Shown: positions 1 through 9,598, counted from the stretch's first letter. The stretch: 58,409 nt of DNA from Candidatus Gastranaerophilales bacterium (GCA_944323165.1 CALURK010000010.1:1-58409); one strand, 5' to 3'. Numbers and translations: made by a program. The notes: generated by a model from the letters alone, not told the origin.

Positions 1-60
1 AAGGGGACTCTCTAGCTGGTGAGATAAAATAATGCCTGCGCTAACTTAGACGAAAAAATA

Positions 61-133
61 TGCGCTTGGCGCGATTCGAACGCGCGACCTATCCCTTAAA
101 AGGGGAGTGCTCTACCTGCTGAGCTACAAGCGC
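61..133 (-). tRNA. tRNA-Lys (anticodon TTT)
   Basis: The reverse complement folds into a full 73-nt cloverleaf. The acceptor stem GCGCTTG pairs perfectly with CAAGCGC and the discriminator base is A. The D-arm stem is GCTC/GAGC. The anticodon loop is CTTTTAA, giving anticodon TTT (Lys). The T-arm is GCGCG-TTCGAAT-CGCGC. The only blemish is the first anticodon-stem pair (C27 against T43). CCA is not encoded. It lies 63 nt downstream of the TOPRIM gene on the same strand. Confidence 0.95.
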
Positions 134-196
134 ATATTGTATTAAATTTTAAAAAACCTTTTATACTTCGGCTGCGGATCAACCACAAGATATATG

Positions 197-1198
197 TTAA
201 CAAGAACAAATTTTAGTGTCAAGAGTTTTGTGGCTTTCTGATATTTCTTTTATTATTTCTGCGATTTCAGCTGATACGTCAGTCTTTTCGGAGATATTAT
301 CTCTAACCAATTTTGCAAAATCGGCTTTTTTAAATTCATGCATCCCCTTAGTTTTAAATATGTTTTCTAAATTTTTTACTTCAGGTAAACCATCCACTAA
401 ATCTGAATTAGTTACTGTTGTAAAATTTACAAAATGAGAGTTTAGAGTTTTTATAATTAAAGACTTCGGAAGCAAATCTTCAAATTCGCCACAAGATACT
501 AAATGAATTCTATCAATATTACGCAATTTTGGGGTAATTTGTCGAATATTTTCCTCTGCATCTTTATCAAGTAACAAAAATATCGGAATTTTTAATTCAT
601 TAATCAGCTTGTAGTACATTTTTACTACTTGATTTTTCCCCCCGGCTCCTATTACTTGTATACCTTTTTGGTAGAAATCATATCCTAAAAATTTAGAAAA
701 TGCCGGTAATAATATTTCTTCAGTCAAACCTTCAACTAAAATAACTTTTTCAATCGGATATTTAAAACAATGCAATTCTCGATTTTGTTTTAAATCCAAA
801 TTAACCTCTGCAAGACTTTTTAACCACTTAAGATTTATGGGAATATTATTTGATAGTACCCTTAATGCGCTGATATAATTTAACTTATTCTCTAAAAGAA
901 TTTTTGTGTATTCATCATTTATGAAGATTGAATTTTCATACTCTGTTAATATTCTATTTATGCTTAAATCATTGGGCATATCCACCAATGAGCCGTTAAA
1001 AATTTCTTCAGTAAGCTCCTTGATTGTATGTGGAGATAAACTTAATATATCATTTTTTTTATATTTAGGCTCTATTAAATTTGATGTAATAATATCAGCA
1101 AAAACTCTTAAGTATTTTTCTTTTGTATTTTTAAATCTTGTTAATCGATCTAGAGATATTATAATTTGTTCTTGTGTTAATTTTTTATACTTCATCAT
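197..1198 (-). CDS. Orphan OLD-type TOPRIM domain protein
   Basis: 333 aa. The C-terminal half carries the acidic motifs of an OLD-family nuclease TOPRIM domain: VEGLTEE (E156, E160), a glycine turn GAGGKNQ, LLDKDAE (D211, D213) and GEFEDLLP (around 237-244). These would bind two metal ions for DNA nicking or cleavage. The first ~140 residues are helical and show no Walker A motif, so the ABC-type ATPase of classical OLD proteins is absent. A -10-like TATAAT lies 4 nt before the first ATG and there is no clear ribosome binding site; the second ATG (1195) would be almost exactly at the transcript start. The gene is alone apart from tRNA-Lys downstream. The TOPRIM call is firm; a defence or repair role is inference. 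Confidence 0.75.
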   Translation of the reverse strand: MMKYKKLTQEQIIISLDRLTRFKNTKEKYLRVFADIITSNLIEPKYKKNDILSLSPHTIKELTEEIFNGSLVDMPNDLSINRILTEYENSIFINDEYTKILLENKLNYISALRVLSNNIPINLKWLKSLAEVNLDLKQNRELHCFKYPIEKVILVEGLTEEILLPAFSKFLGYDFYQKGIQVIGAGGKNQVVKMYYKLINELKIPIFLLLDKDAEENIRQITPKLRNIDRIHLVSCGEFEDLLPKSLIIKTLNSHFVNFTTVTNSDLVDGLPEVKNLENIFKTKGMHEFKKADFAKLVRDNISEKTDVSAEIAEIIKEISESHKTLDTKICSC

Positions 1199-1279
1199 AA
1201 GTATTATATATTAAATTGTAAATTTTTGTAACAATTTTTATGTAACGAATTGTAAATTTTTTCTTAAACATGTGAAATT

Positions 1280-1308
1280 TTGATATATAAACATACTTTA
1301 TATATATA
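1280..1308 (+). promoter_or_regulatory. Predicted sigma70-type promoter
   Basis: TTGATA (1280-1285), a 17-bp spacer, then TATATA (1303-1308). It is followed by a leader of about 27 nt with a CGGAG ribosome site before the ATG at 1342. An alternative -10, TATAAG, overlaps it. Confidence 0.5.
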
Positions 1309-1341
1309 AGAGTATAAAAAAATACGGAGACGGTATAAAAA

Positions 1342-2124
1342 ATGGCTTTCTTGTTATTACTACATGAAAAAATGAGGCTTAGACGTCAGGTCAACAAACT
1401 GACGTTAAAAGATGCTCAATATGGCAACCGTATTGACCGTATGACAAAGAATATTAAGCGGGTACAGAAGATGTACTCGAGCAGAATGACGCAATTAGAA
1501 AAACAAGCACAGATGGCACAAAGTCAATTTAGTGTATGGTTAAATAACTCTGCAGGTTTAGGTACTCAGAATTTAAATCCATATAATTTTGGAGCTGCGG
1601 GTGGTATTTCTAATTTTGTAATGCAAGGTTTAGCTGCTTGGGCTCAACAAGGCACGAAGGACAAAGATGGTAATGAAATTGTAAGTAAAGATAAAGCTGC
1701 CGAAATGTTCCAAGCATTCCAAAATGGCGGATTCCAACAGAATGTAGATAGCGAAAATAAGGTAATTAAGGATGCTGAATGGAAAGATATCAATGGTAAT
1801 ACTTATTCAGCTCAACAATATCAAGCATTCCAGGCTGCATATGGTCAAGTACAGCAAATGCAAAATTTAAGTCAAGCACGAGTACAGCAAATTGGAGCTC
1901 AATATCAAAACAATGTTTCGATCTGGTTAGAAGCTGCAAAGGCAGAATTAGAAGCTGAGCAGGATGCAGCACTTATACCGCTAGAAGCAGAACAAACAGA
2001 TATGGAATTGGAAAAAGAATCTGTAGAAACTCAACTCACTTATGCAAGAGAGAGATTACAAGCTATCGAGCAGGCTTGCAGCGAAGGTATCAAAGATGCA
2101 GCTCCGAAGTTCGGACTTGGATAA
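1342..2124 (+). CDS. Orphan coiled-coil protein, unknown function
   Basis: 260 aa, not recognised. Basic helical N-terminus (about 1-65, rich in R/K/M/Q), a glycine/asparagine-rich middle (about 70-95), an Ala/Gln-rich centre, then a second heptad-like Glu/Leu helix (about 205-245) ending in KFGLG. The first residues (MAFLLLL) are hydrophobic but too short for a signal peptide or membrane span. Ribosome site CGGAG lies about 13 nt before the ATG. It stands alone between its own promoter and a bidirectional terminator shared with dnaE, so it is probably monocistronic and possibly well expressed. A structural or secreted-component role is only a guess. Confidence 0.7.
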   Translation: MAFLLLLHEKMRLRRQVNKLTLKDAQYGNRIDRMTKNIKRVQKMYSSRMTQLEKQAQMAQSQFSVWLNNSAGLGTQNLNPYNFGAAGGISNFVMQGLAAWAQQGTKDKDGNEIVSKDKAAEMFQAFQNGGFQQNVDSENKVIKDAEWKDINGNTYSAQQYQAFQAAYGQVQQMQNLSQARVQQIGAQYQNNVSIWLEAAKAELEAEQDAALIPLEAEQTDMELEKESVETQLTYARERLQAIEQACSEGIKDAAPKFGLG

Positions 2125-2143
2125 TAATAATTTTAATAGATAT

Positions 2144-2172
2144 AAAGAGCGACTATTTAATAGTCGCTCTTT
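2144..2172. terminator. Bidirectional intrinsic terminator
   Basis: Perfect 12-bp stem AAAGAGCGACTA / TAGTCGCTCTTT with a 5-nt loop. The A/T-rich stem ends supply a U tract on either strand, so it can serve both the 1342 gene (+) and dnaE (-). Confidence 0.9.
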
Positions 2173-2179
2173 TAGTATT

Positions 2180-5100
2180 TTAAACTTCTAAAGGCTGGTC
2201 TAGTGATCTTATTGAAACATCAACTTCATTTGGGAAATATTGTTTCATATGATTTACCAAGTCATTTGTAGAATTTACCCAGAAAGTCGGTGATGTTAAA
2301 ATTTTTGCACTATACCCATCAACTTGCGGTAATTTAAACATTACAGGATCATCTCCGTGGTATTTTGCCAGAATATTTTTTATCCCGCATAATTCTTCAT
2401 ATTTAACTTCCTTTTTGAGGCTTAAAGTAACTATATTAGAATTTTCTACAGATTTTACATTATCAATAAGGATGCTAATTTGATCTTCGCCTCTGTGTTG
2501 AACCTTTCCTGTTATAACAACCTTATTGTCTTGTTGCAGCAAATCACCAAATTCCAATAACTTCTTGTGGAAACAAACACAATCCACTTTTCCTGTTAAA
2601 TCTTCCAAGGTTACAAAACGTAAAAATTTTGTCGGATCCTTTTTGGTCGGAATCTGTCTTGTTGCTGTTACCAAACCGCAGATTGTAACTTCTTCCTCTT
2701 CTTTTACATCTGCCAATTCTGAAACCCTATGGGTCATAAGAAATTGCATTTTATCTCTTATGGAAAACAGTGGATGTGAGGTTACGTAAAATCCAAGAAA
2801 TTCTTTCTCAAATTGCTGTATTTCTTTATCTGTATACTCTGCATCACTTCCGATAAGCTGATACTGAGCATTTGAAAAATCCTCTTCAGCACCCATTGCT
2901 GCAAATAAACTTACTTGCCCCATAGCTCTGTCTTTTGCTTCTTTTGAAGTTACATCAAGAATGTGCTCTATATTATCAAAAAGCTGCTTTCGGCTTTTTT
3001 CGATATTTGCAAACGCTCCTGCTTTTATAAGTCCTTCCAAAGATTTTTTATTTACAAATTTAGCATCCACACGTTTGCAAAAATCAAATATACTTTTGAA
3101 TTCTCCATTTTCTTCACGCTCTTTTATAATAGCTTCAACGACAGGCTCGCCTACTTGCTTAATTGCTGCAAGACCAAATCTTATATTATCACCATCAGGG
3201 GTATATTCTAGGTAAGAATGGTTTATATCAGGCGGTAAAACCTTTATACCGTATTTTTGAGCTTCTTCTATATATAATTGCGTCTGGTCCTTATTATCTG
3301 AAACACTCGAGAGTAATGCGGATAAATATTCAACAGGGTAATGGCATTTTAAATATGCTGTTTGATATGCAACAAATGCGTATGCTGCCGAATGTGACCT
3401 ATTAAAGCAGTATGAAGCAAACGCTTCAATTTGTTCAAACAAAGTAGCAGCATCTTCTTTTTTCATGTCATGTCGAGTCGAAGCAAGTTCAATAAATTTT
3501 CCTTTTTGTTTTTGCATTTCCTCGACTTTTTTCTTACCCATCATTCTTCGGACAATATCAGCTTCGCCCAATGTATAGTCTGCAAGAGTCTGGAATACCT
3601 GCATAATCTGCTCTTGGTAAACAATTGTTCCGTAGGTATCTTTAAGTATTGGCTCTAATAATGGGTGTGCATAGGTAACTTTTTTCAAACCATGCTTTCT
3701 TGCCACAAATTCATCAACCATACCTGAACCCAATGGACCTGGTCTAAATAAAGCTACCAAAGCGCCTAAATCTTCAAAAACGTCAGGTTTAAGCCTTTTC
3801 ACAAGGTTTATCATACCTTGAGATTCAAGCTGGAATACTCCGACAGTTTCGCCCCTTACTAGCATTTTGTAGGTTTCTTTGTCATCCAATGGAATATTAT
3901 TTATGTCTATATCAACTCCGCGATACTTCTTCACCATATCAACGGTCTTGTATATCATCGTAAGGTTCCTTAAGCCCAAAAAGTCCATTTTTAATAGCGA
4001 AAGAACTTCTGTTACTTCATGTGGCGGATACCCTGTCTGAACAATACCGTCTTTTGATGGTTGAACAGGTATTATTGTATCAAGCGGGGCGTGAGAGATG
4101 ATAACACCAGCTGCGTGCGTACCTGTACCGCATTTCAAGCCCTCTATTGCTATAGACATATCAATAAGCTTTTTAAAGCTTATTGTTTTACCAGTTTCCG
4201 GATTAACTATCTGATAATCTTCGTCATAAAGTTTTCTAAGCTCTGACCCTTCAACTTGTATAGCATCTTTTATCCACTTAGCTTTCGGATTGGTTGCTGT
4301 TGCAAGTTCTATTGCAGGTTCTATTAGTCCTGACAGCCTGTTACTTTCTGCAAAAGGAACTTTTAATATTCTTGCAACTCCTTTAAAAGCGGCTTTTGGA
4401 GCATAAGTCGAAAATGTAATAATCTGACAAACCCTGTCTTCACCATATTTTTGAGTTACATAATCAATTACTTGACGGCGTTTTTCAATACAAAAGTCGA
4501 TATCAATATCAGGCATTGTAAAACGTTCTTCGTTCAAGAATCTTTCAAACAATAAATGGTGCTTTATTGGATCCAAATCAGTTATTTGAAGAGCATAAGC
4601 AACAACACTTCCTGCTGCTGATCCACGTCCAGGGCCTACTGGAATATTATGAGTTTTTGCATAATGTATAAAATCCCAAGTTATAAGGAAATATGCCGCA
4701 AAACCCATTTTATTTATAACACCAAGCTCATAGTCAACACGTTTTTTCATCTCTGGAGAAATTTCTCCATAACGAGTCTTTATACCTTCATATACTATAT
4801 GCTCTAAATAACTTTCATTTGTATATCCTTCCGGGACATCATAATGAGGCAGTGGAGCGTTTCCTAATTCTATTTCTATATGACATTTAGCAGCCGCGTC
4901 TTCTGTATTTTTAACGCATTCTTCAAAGGTTTCATCATCCATCCAAGAAAATGCCTGACGCATTTCATCTTTAGATTTTATATAGAATTCGTTATTAGGA
5001 AAATGAAATCTATTTGGATCATCCTTATCAGCATTAGTTTGTAAGCAAAGCAAAGTATCTTGAGCGTCTGCATCTTCGCGTCTTAGATAGTGTGAATCGT

Positions 5101-5707
5101 TTGTGATTATCATTTTTATGCCTAATTCGCGCGCAATTTTTATCAAATCCGAGTTAGTCCTCTTTTGCTCTTCAAGATTATGATCCTGTAATTCTATATA
5201 ATAATCATCTCCAAATAAATCTTTATATCTTTGAGCAGTTTCTTTTGCTTTTGAATAATCACCTTTAAGCAAATTTTGAAGGACTTCACCTCCTAAACAT
5301 GCTGATGCGCATATTAGACCTTCATGATGTTCTTTTAATAATTCAAAATTTATTCTAGGCTTATAATAAAAGCCTTCACACCAAGCTGTTGAAACCAGTT
5401 TTATAAGGTTTTTATACCCTACTGAATCCTTGCATATCAAAATTAAGTGATAAAGGGGGTTATCAGAGGCATCATGTACCTTTATATCTCCATCATGAAC
5501 ATAAAATTCACATCCTATAAGCGGATTAACCCCGGCCTCTTTTGCTTTTTCGTAAAACTCAATAGCAGAATACATAACTCCATGGTCAGTTACAGCTATT
5601 GCTGGAAGTTCATTTTCCTTGGCATAGTTAACTAAATCGCCAATTCTTATAGTCCCATCCAGGAGTGAAAACTCCGAGTGTATATGTAAAGGTATAAATT
5701 TTGCCAT
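2180..5707 (-). CDS. dnaE: DNA polymerase III subunit alpha
   Basis: 1175 aa, the replicative polymerase. Order: N-terminal PHP domain (1-~210; HIHSEFSLLDG, TDHG at 40-43, GCE at 65-67), then the C-family polymerase core with GPGRGSAAGS, PDIDIDF (two metal-binding Asp), KMDFLGLRNL (third Asp) and FRPGPLGSGMVDE, then HhH and OB domains (VTICGLV through ILIDN). The length is normal. The site where many cyanobacterial DnaE proteins are split by an intein (Tyr766/Cys767) is uninterrupted. All PHP metal-ligand positions I can place look conserved. Start ATG at 5707 has only a weak AAGAG ahead. Transcribed alone. Confidence 0.97.
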   Translation of the reverse strand: MAKFIPLHIHSEFSLLDGTIRIGDLVNYAKENELPAIAVTDHGVMYSAIEFYEKAKEAGVNPLIGCEFYVHDGDIKVHDASDNPLYHLILICKDSVGYKNLIKLVSTAWCEGFYYKPRINFELLKEHHEGLICASACLGGEVLQNLLKGDYSKAKETAQRYKDLFGDDYYIELQDHNLEEQKRTNSDLIKIARELGIKMIITNDSHYLRREDADAQDTLLCLQTNADKDDPNRFHFPNNEFYIKSKDEMRQAFSWMDDETFEECVKNTEDAAAKCHIEIELGNAPLPHYDVPEGYTNESYLEHIVYEGIKTRYGEISPEMKKRVDYELGVINKMGFAAYFLITWDFIHYAKTHNIPVGPGRGSAAGSVVAYALQITDLDPIKHHLLFERFLNEERFTMPDIDIDFCIEKRRQVIDYVTQKYGEDRVCQIITFSTYAPKAAFKGVARILKVPFAESNRLSGLIEPAIELATATNPKAKWIKDAIQVEGSELRKLYDEDYQIVNPETGKTISFKKLIDMSIAIEGLKCGTGTHAAGVIISHAPLDTIIPVQPSKDGIVQTGYPPHEVTEVLSLLKMDFLGLRNLTMIYKTVDMVKKYRGVDIDINNIPLDDKETYKMLVRGETVGVFQLESQGMINLVKRLKPDVFEDLGALVALFRPGPLGSGMVDEFVARKHGLKKVTYAHPLLEPILKDTYGTIVYQEQIMQVFQTLADYTLGEADIVRRMMGKKKVEEMQKQKGKFIELASTRHDMKKEDAATLFEQIEAFASYCFNRSHSAAYAFVAYQTAYLKCHYPVEYLSALLSSVSDNKDQTQLYIEEAQKYGIKVLPPDINHSYLEYTPDGDNIRFGLAAIKQVGEPVVEAIIKEREENGEFKSIFDFCKRVDAKFVNKKSLEGLIKAGAFANIEKSRKQLFDNIEHILDVTSKEAKDRAMGQVSLFAAMGAEEDFSNAQYQLIGSDAEYTDKEIQQFEKEFLGFYVTSHPLFSIRDKMQFLMTHRVSELADVKEEEEVTICGLVTATRQIPTKKDPTKFLRFVTLEDLTGKVDCVCFHKKLLEFGDLLQQDNKVVITGKVQHRGEDQISILIDNVKSVENSNIVTLSLKKEVKYEELCGIKNILAKYHGDDPVMFKLPQVDGYSAKILTSPTFWVNSTNDLVNHMKQYFPNEVDVSIRSLDQPLEV

Positions 5708-5753
5708 ACTCTTAATCTATCACATAAACATATTAAGCAATGTAAAAAGTTTA

Positions 5754-7403
5754 TTAATTCTGACCTTGTATTAGTACGTATCTTCTCCCGCTGTCTATTA
5801 TTTTGTAATTTAAATTCTTTATATCCTTATTTAAATTCTTTTTCTTTATGATTACAAGGTTGTCTTTTTTCTCTAAGGCTTTCTTTAAATCGTCTTTAGA
5901 ATAAGTTAAACCGTAGTCAACTTGTCTGCCATCATCTCCATAATAATTAAGTGAATACTTATGTGAGAATTGGTATGTAGTAATTGATTGATTGGTTTTA
6001 TCTGCATACTTTGCAAATCTTACTAAATCATTTTGGCCAAACTTATAATCTATTTCATAAAACATTTTTGTTCCAAACGCAGATAACATAAGCATTAAGA
6101 ATACATATGCAAAAAATACCCTGCCGTATTTTTCTTTTTTTGCAAAAATTATAGAAACTACACCTGTTACAAACAGTAGTATTATGCACAAAGGTTTAGC
6201 GGCCGAAATATCTGCGTTAAGCTGCGCAGGTAAGAAAAACTGTGTAAACAATGCAATAATTGATGAGATAATAAAAATTCCACCTATAACGTATACTGTC
6301 TTATTAATAAACCTACTATATTCACCTCTTTCTATATAATTTGTCCAAATATATCCTCCAAGACAACCTAGAGAGCCATAAATTGGCAAAATATATGTAA
6401 TAAGTTTTGTATCTGATGAAGAAAAGAATAAAAGAGTAAATAAAGCAATTATTCCGTTATAAACCATAAACTGCTGTGGAACTGTTAGGTTCTTGAACTT
6501 AAAATCTCTCTTTTGAATTTTCCTTATTAATACAACAATTGTAGAGAGAATCCAAGGGAAAAATCCCCAGAGAAGTGTAACTAAATAGAAGTAGAAAGGC
6601 TGTTCTCTACCTAAATCATTACCTCCTAAAAATCTTTCTATATGGTGTTTCATGATATATTCATTGAAGAATAACGGATCATGCATTTCTAACATAGCAA
6701 TATGCCAAGGTAGCGTTATTAGTAAAAATATTATAATACCTACTAAAAAATACTGTGGTCTGAATATTTCTTTAAATTTCTTAGAAAAAATAGCAATAAA
6801 GAACATAGACCCGAAAGGTACTACAAATCCTGGTATTCCCTTCGCCATTACTGCTAAACCTGAAAATAAATAGAATAGCCACCAGAAATATTTTTTATTT
6901 TTCTCTTCACAAAAATAAGTATACATTCCAAAACAAAGAGAAAACCAAACGCAAGTCGCTACAACAATATCAAGTATCGCATACTTTGCAAGAATTAAAA
7001 ATTCAATAGATGTTGCCTGAATTAATGCTGCTACTACTCCATAAGTTCTTGACACAAGCTTTCTTCCCATAAAGTAAGTCAAAAAGCAAGACAAAGTTCC
7101 ATAGAGTGCAACAGGGAAACGTGCTGTAAATTCGTTAATTTTTCCAAAAACTGCAAATGATAAACATTCACCCCAAAAGTATAATGGAGGTTTTTCGAAG
7201 AAATACTGATGATTAAGGTAAAGAGTTAAGAAGTTCTTAGACCTAAACATATCTTCTGACATAGAAACATATCTTGTTTCGTCTACATCCATAAGTGAAT
7301 AAGCCCATATATTATGGAAAAATAAAAAATAAAATAATATGCATAAACCAAGTATAGTAAATAATTCTTGGTGTTTAAATACAAAATCTTTTAATTTTGT
7401 CAT
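5754..7403 (-). CDS. ArnT/PMT-family membrane glycosyltransferase
   Basis: 549 aa from the ATG at 7403, chosen because GGGAGAG sits 6 nt ahead; an upstream in-frame ATG at 7418 has no ribosome site. A hydrophobic first segment is followed by the acidic periplasmic-loop motif MDVDETRY and by FEKPPLYFW, both typical of GT39/GT83 enzymes that move a sugar from a polyprenyl-phosphate carrier onto lipid A, other glycolipids or protein. About 11-12 further membrane spans follow, with a soluble C-terminal tail of about 100 aa. The family is clear; the sugar and acceptor cannot be read from sequence. It follows the terminator of the 7523 gene, so it is probably its own transcript. Confidence 0.85.
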   Translation of the reverse strand: MTKLKDFVFKHQELFTILGLCILFYFLFFHNIWAYSLMDVDETRYVSMSEDMFRSKNFLTLYLNHQYFFEKPPLYFWGECLSFAVFGKINEFTARFPVALYGTLSCFLTYFMGRKLVSRTYGVVAALIQATSIEFLILAKYAILDIVVATCVWFSLCFGMYTYFCEEKNKKYFWWLFYLFSGLAVMAKGIPGFVVPFGSMFFIAIFSKKFKEIFRPQYFLVGIIIFLLITLPWHIAMLEMHDPLFFNEYIMKHHIERFLGGNDLGREQPFYFYLVTLLWGFFPWILSTIVVLIRKIQKRDFKFKNLTVPQQFMVYNGIIALFTLLFFSSSDTKLITYILPIYGSLGCLGGYIWTNYIERGEYSRFINKTVYVIGGIFIISSIIALFTQFFLPAQLNADISAAKPLCIILLFVTGVVSIIFAKKEKYGRVFFAYVFLMLMLSAFGTKMFYEIDYKFGQNDLVRFAKYADKTNQSITTYQFSHKYSLNYYGDDGRQVDYGLTYSKDDLKKALEKKDNLVIIKKKNLNKDIKNLNYKIIDSGRRYVLIQGQN

Positions 7404-7446
7404 AACTCTCTCTCCCATAAGTATTACTCGTTTTATAATACCATAA

Positions 7447-7479
7447 AAAATATCCGACTGTTTTTCAATCGGATATTTT
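7447..7479 (-). terminator. Intrinsic terminator of the 7523-9256 gene
   Basis: Perfect 11-bp stem AAAATATCCGA / TCGGATATTTT with an 11-nt loop. Read on the minus strand it ends in a run of T. It separates the coiled-coil gene from the glycosyltransferase. Confidence 0.8.
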
Positions 7480-7522
7480 ATTTCAGTTTGTAAAATAAGT
7501 TTCGTTAGTTTTTAATAACCGA

Positions 7523-9256
7523 CTAAGCGATTATCTCTTTTGGTTGAACTTGAGCTTTTTTGTTCTTGCTATTTGCAATACCAGCACCAATCAAAGCACC
7601 CGCTGCAGCTACACCGGCAATCCAAGCAGCTTTAGCACCACCTGACATACCTTTAACTTTGCTGTTAATAGTACTTACGAGATTATCAAGTTCAGATTTA
7701 GCTTTTTCTACAGCTTCCTGTGCTGTCTTTTTAGCAGTTTCGTTAACTTTGCCCTTTTCTGCTGCAACTTTATCATAGATAGCCTGCTTATCTTCTACAA
7801 TCTTTGCTAATTTCTTATAGCTATCCTTTTCCATTGCCTGAGCTTCGGTTAAACCTCCTGTTGTAGTTACAGTTTCAGTGCCAATGAATTTCTTAAATTG
7901 TCCTTTAATTCTTTTCTCTAAATTATTCAAAGTCTTGTCGCTATTTTTTAACTTTGTCATTCTTTCATTCATACTATTTAAAGTATTGTCTTTTATAGCG
8001 GATTTTTCTAAAGTTTCTTTTGCAATTTTTTCTGCATCAGTATACTTACGTCCGATTGCTAATTTTGCATCTAAAAGCTTTTTAGCATCTTCTGGCTTAT
8101 CTACAGCATACTTGTCTAAAACATCTTGTACAGTTTTATCATAAGACCAAGAACCGCCCGGATTCTTCTGCAATTTTGCATCTTTGATTGTTTTTAACTC
8201 ATCTTCAAAAGTTTTTAAATTAGCCTTCAAGTCTTCAAAAAATACTTTATCAGCATCTCCGCGTTTTACACCTGCATTTCTAAATACACCTTTGTCAATC
8301 TTATCTCTTACAGTTTCATGGAGATTTTCCAATTTCTTTTTATTTTCCATGTACTCTTTAATTGTATCTGATACTTGTTCTGATACATTATCGAGTTTTT
8401 TACTCATAGCTTTATCATAAGCCTTATTCTTTATTTGAGCATATTTTATAGTCCCATCCTTATAAACTACAGGAACTAGCTTGTGACCGCTTTTTGGTTT
8501 CTTTGTATCTAATAAATTCTTTTCACCACCAATAAGATCAAAAATTTCTTTATTTGTTAATCTATTGATTTTATTGTCCTCAACTGCCTTTTCAATGGCT
8601 TCTCTACCAGTCTTGCTTGATAGATATTCGTCTATAGATTTAATATCTTTTCGTCTTGTGCTTTTAGGTTTTATTTCTTTTTTAGCATCAGCGATTATGT
8701 CGTCATACATAGTGTTAATAGCATTTTGACGGTTATCTATAGCCGTCTTCAAATCAGTAAAATTCGTACTGGATTCAAACGCATTCTTTGCAGCTTCATA
8801 TTGAGAATATAAATTCTTGTAGTCTGTCACCTCTTTAGCTGTCATTGACCATTTTGGGTCGTATGGGAGTATTTCACCACCTTTTTTCACAGTAATTTTC
8901 TTTTCAGCTGTCAAACGTGCAAGCTCTTCATCGCGAGCCTTAATAGCTTTGTCTAAAGCTTCTTTTTCAGCGCCGTCATAGACTGCTTTTCCTGCATCTG
9001 CTAATTTCTTTTCTGCATCTTCTAATGCTGATTTTTTGCTTTTGATTTCACTTGCGTACTCAAACTTGTCATTTTTGTTAGCTTCTTCAACTAATTCATC
9101 TAATGTTTTAGTTGCACCTTTTTTTACCAGTGAAGTTCCAATACCTGCTCCTACAGCACCTATAGCTGCACCGCCTAATGCGTATGGAACTGTTGATGTT
9201 TTTTGTGGTTGATAAGCTTGTTGATTTACCGCTTGAATTGCTAATTCGTCTGACAT
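7523..9256 (-). CDS. Long Lys/Glu coiled-coil protein with glycine-rich ends
   Basis: 577 aa, not recognised. Residues ~26-45 (GGAAIGAVGAGIGTSLV) and ~545-565 (WIAGVAAAGALIGAGIA) are glycine-zipper hydrophobic segments. The ~500 residues between are charged and strongly helical, rich in Lys/Ala/Glu/Asp. There is no signal peptide. Start ATG at 9256 with TAGGAG ahead. It ends in a basic tail (NSKNKKAQ). The two hydrophobic ends could both insert in membrane, leaving a long soluble coil, but that topology is inference. It is flanked by a repeat-rich intergenic region upstream and a terminator downstream. Confidence 0.7.
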   Translation of the reverse strand: MSDELAIQAVNQQAYQPQKTSTVPYALGGAAIGAVGAGIGTSLVKKGATKTLDELVEEANKNDKFEYASEIKSKKSALEDAEKKLADAGKAVYDGAEKEALDKAIKARDEELARLTAEKKITVKKGGEILPYDPKWSMTAKEVTDYKNLYSQYEAAKNAFESSTNFTDLKTAIDNRQNAINTMYDDIIADAKKEIKPKSTRRKDIKSIDEYLSSKTGREAIEKAVEDNKINRLTNKEIFDLIGGEKNLLDTKKPKSGHKLVPVVYKDGTIKYAQIKNKAYDKAMSKKLDNVSEQVSDTIKEYMENKKKLENLHETVRDKIDKGVFRNAGVKRGDADKVFFEDLKANLKTFEDELKTIKDAKLQKNPGGSWSYDKTVQDVLDKYAVDKPEDAKKLLDAKLAIGRKYTDAEKIAKETLEKSAIKDNTLNSMNERMTKLKNSDKTLNNLEKRIKGQFKKFIGTETVTTTGGLTEAQAMEKDSYKKLAKIVEDKQAIYDKVAAEKGKVNETAKKTAQEAVEKAKSELDNLVSTINSKVKGMSGGAKAAWIAGVAAAGALIGAGIANSKNKKAQVQPKEIIA

Positions 9257-9521
9257 AACTAATTACTCCTATATTTTACAACTTACTATTTTATTCTATT
9301 AATTTAATCCCATAAATCTATACATCTTTGGTCTTATATATCTAAACACCTGAAAGAAATAAAAATTGCTATATTTTTGCTATAAAATTTTTATTAAATT
9401 TCAGCCATTGACCTAAAACCATTATACTGATTGAATTTTAGCTTGCAAATTTTTCTTTACAAAAGTTAATAATACATTTTTTTTTATTTAAATCTATTTT
9501 GTTTAAAGATACTTAAAGGAG

Positions 9522-9562
9522 TTCAGTATGACATAATTTACGTAAACAAATGTCATACTGAA
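9522..9562. repeat. Inverted repeat, 12-bp arms
   Basis: TTCAGTATGACA (9522-9533) and its exact complement TGTCATACTGAA (9551-9562), with a 17-bp loop. The right arm runs into a second small palindrome CTGAA-TTTAT-TTCAG (9558-9572). Confidence 0.8.
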
Positions 9563-9598
9563 TTTATTTCAGGAGCTTCTTTCACCCCCACCCCATAG

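Noticed and set aside
1-60. Possible second tRNA or tmRNA fragment (D-arm-like CTC...GAG on the minus strand)
   Set aside because: No acceptor or anticodon stem can be built from the available bases, and the window starts here.
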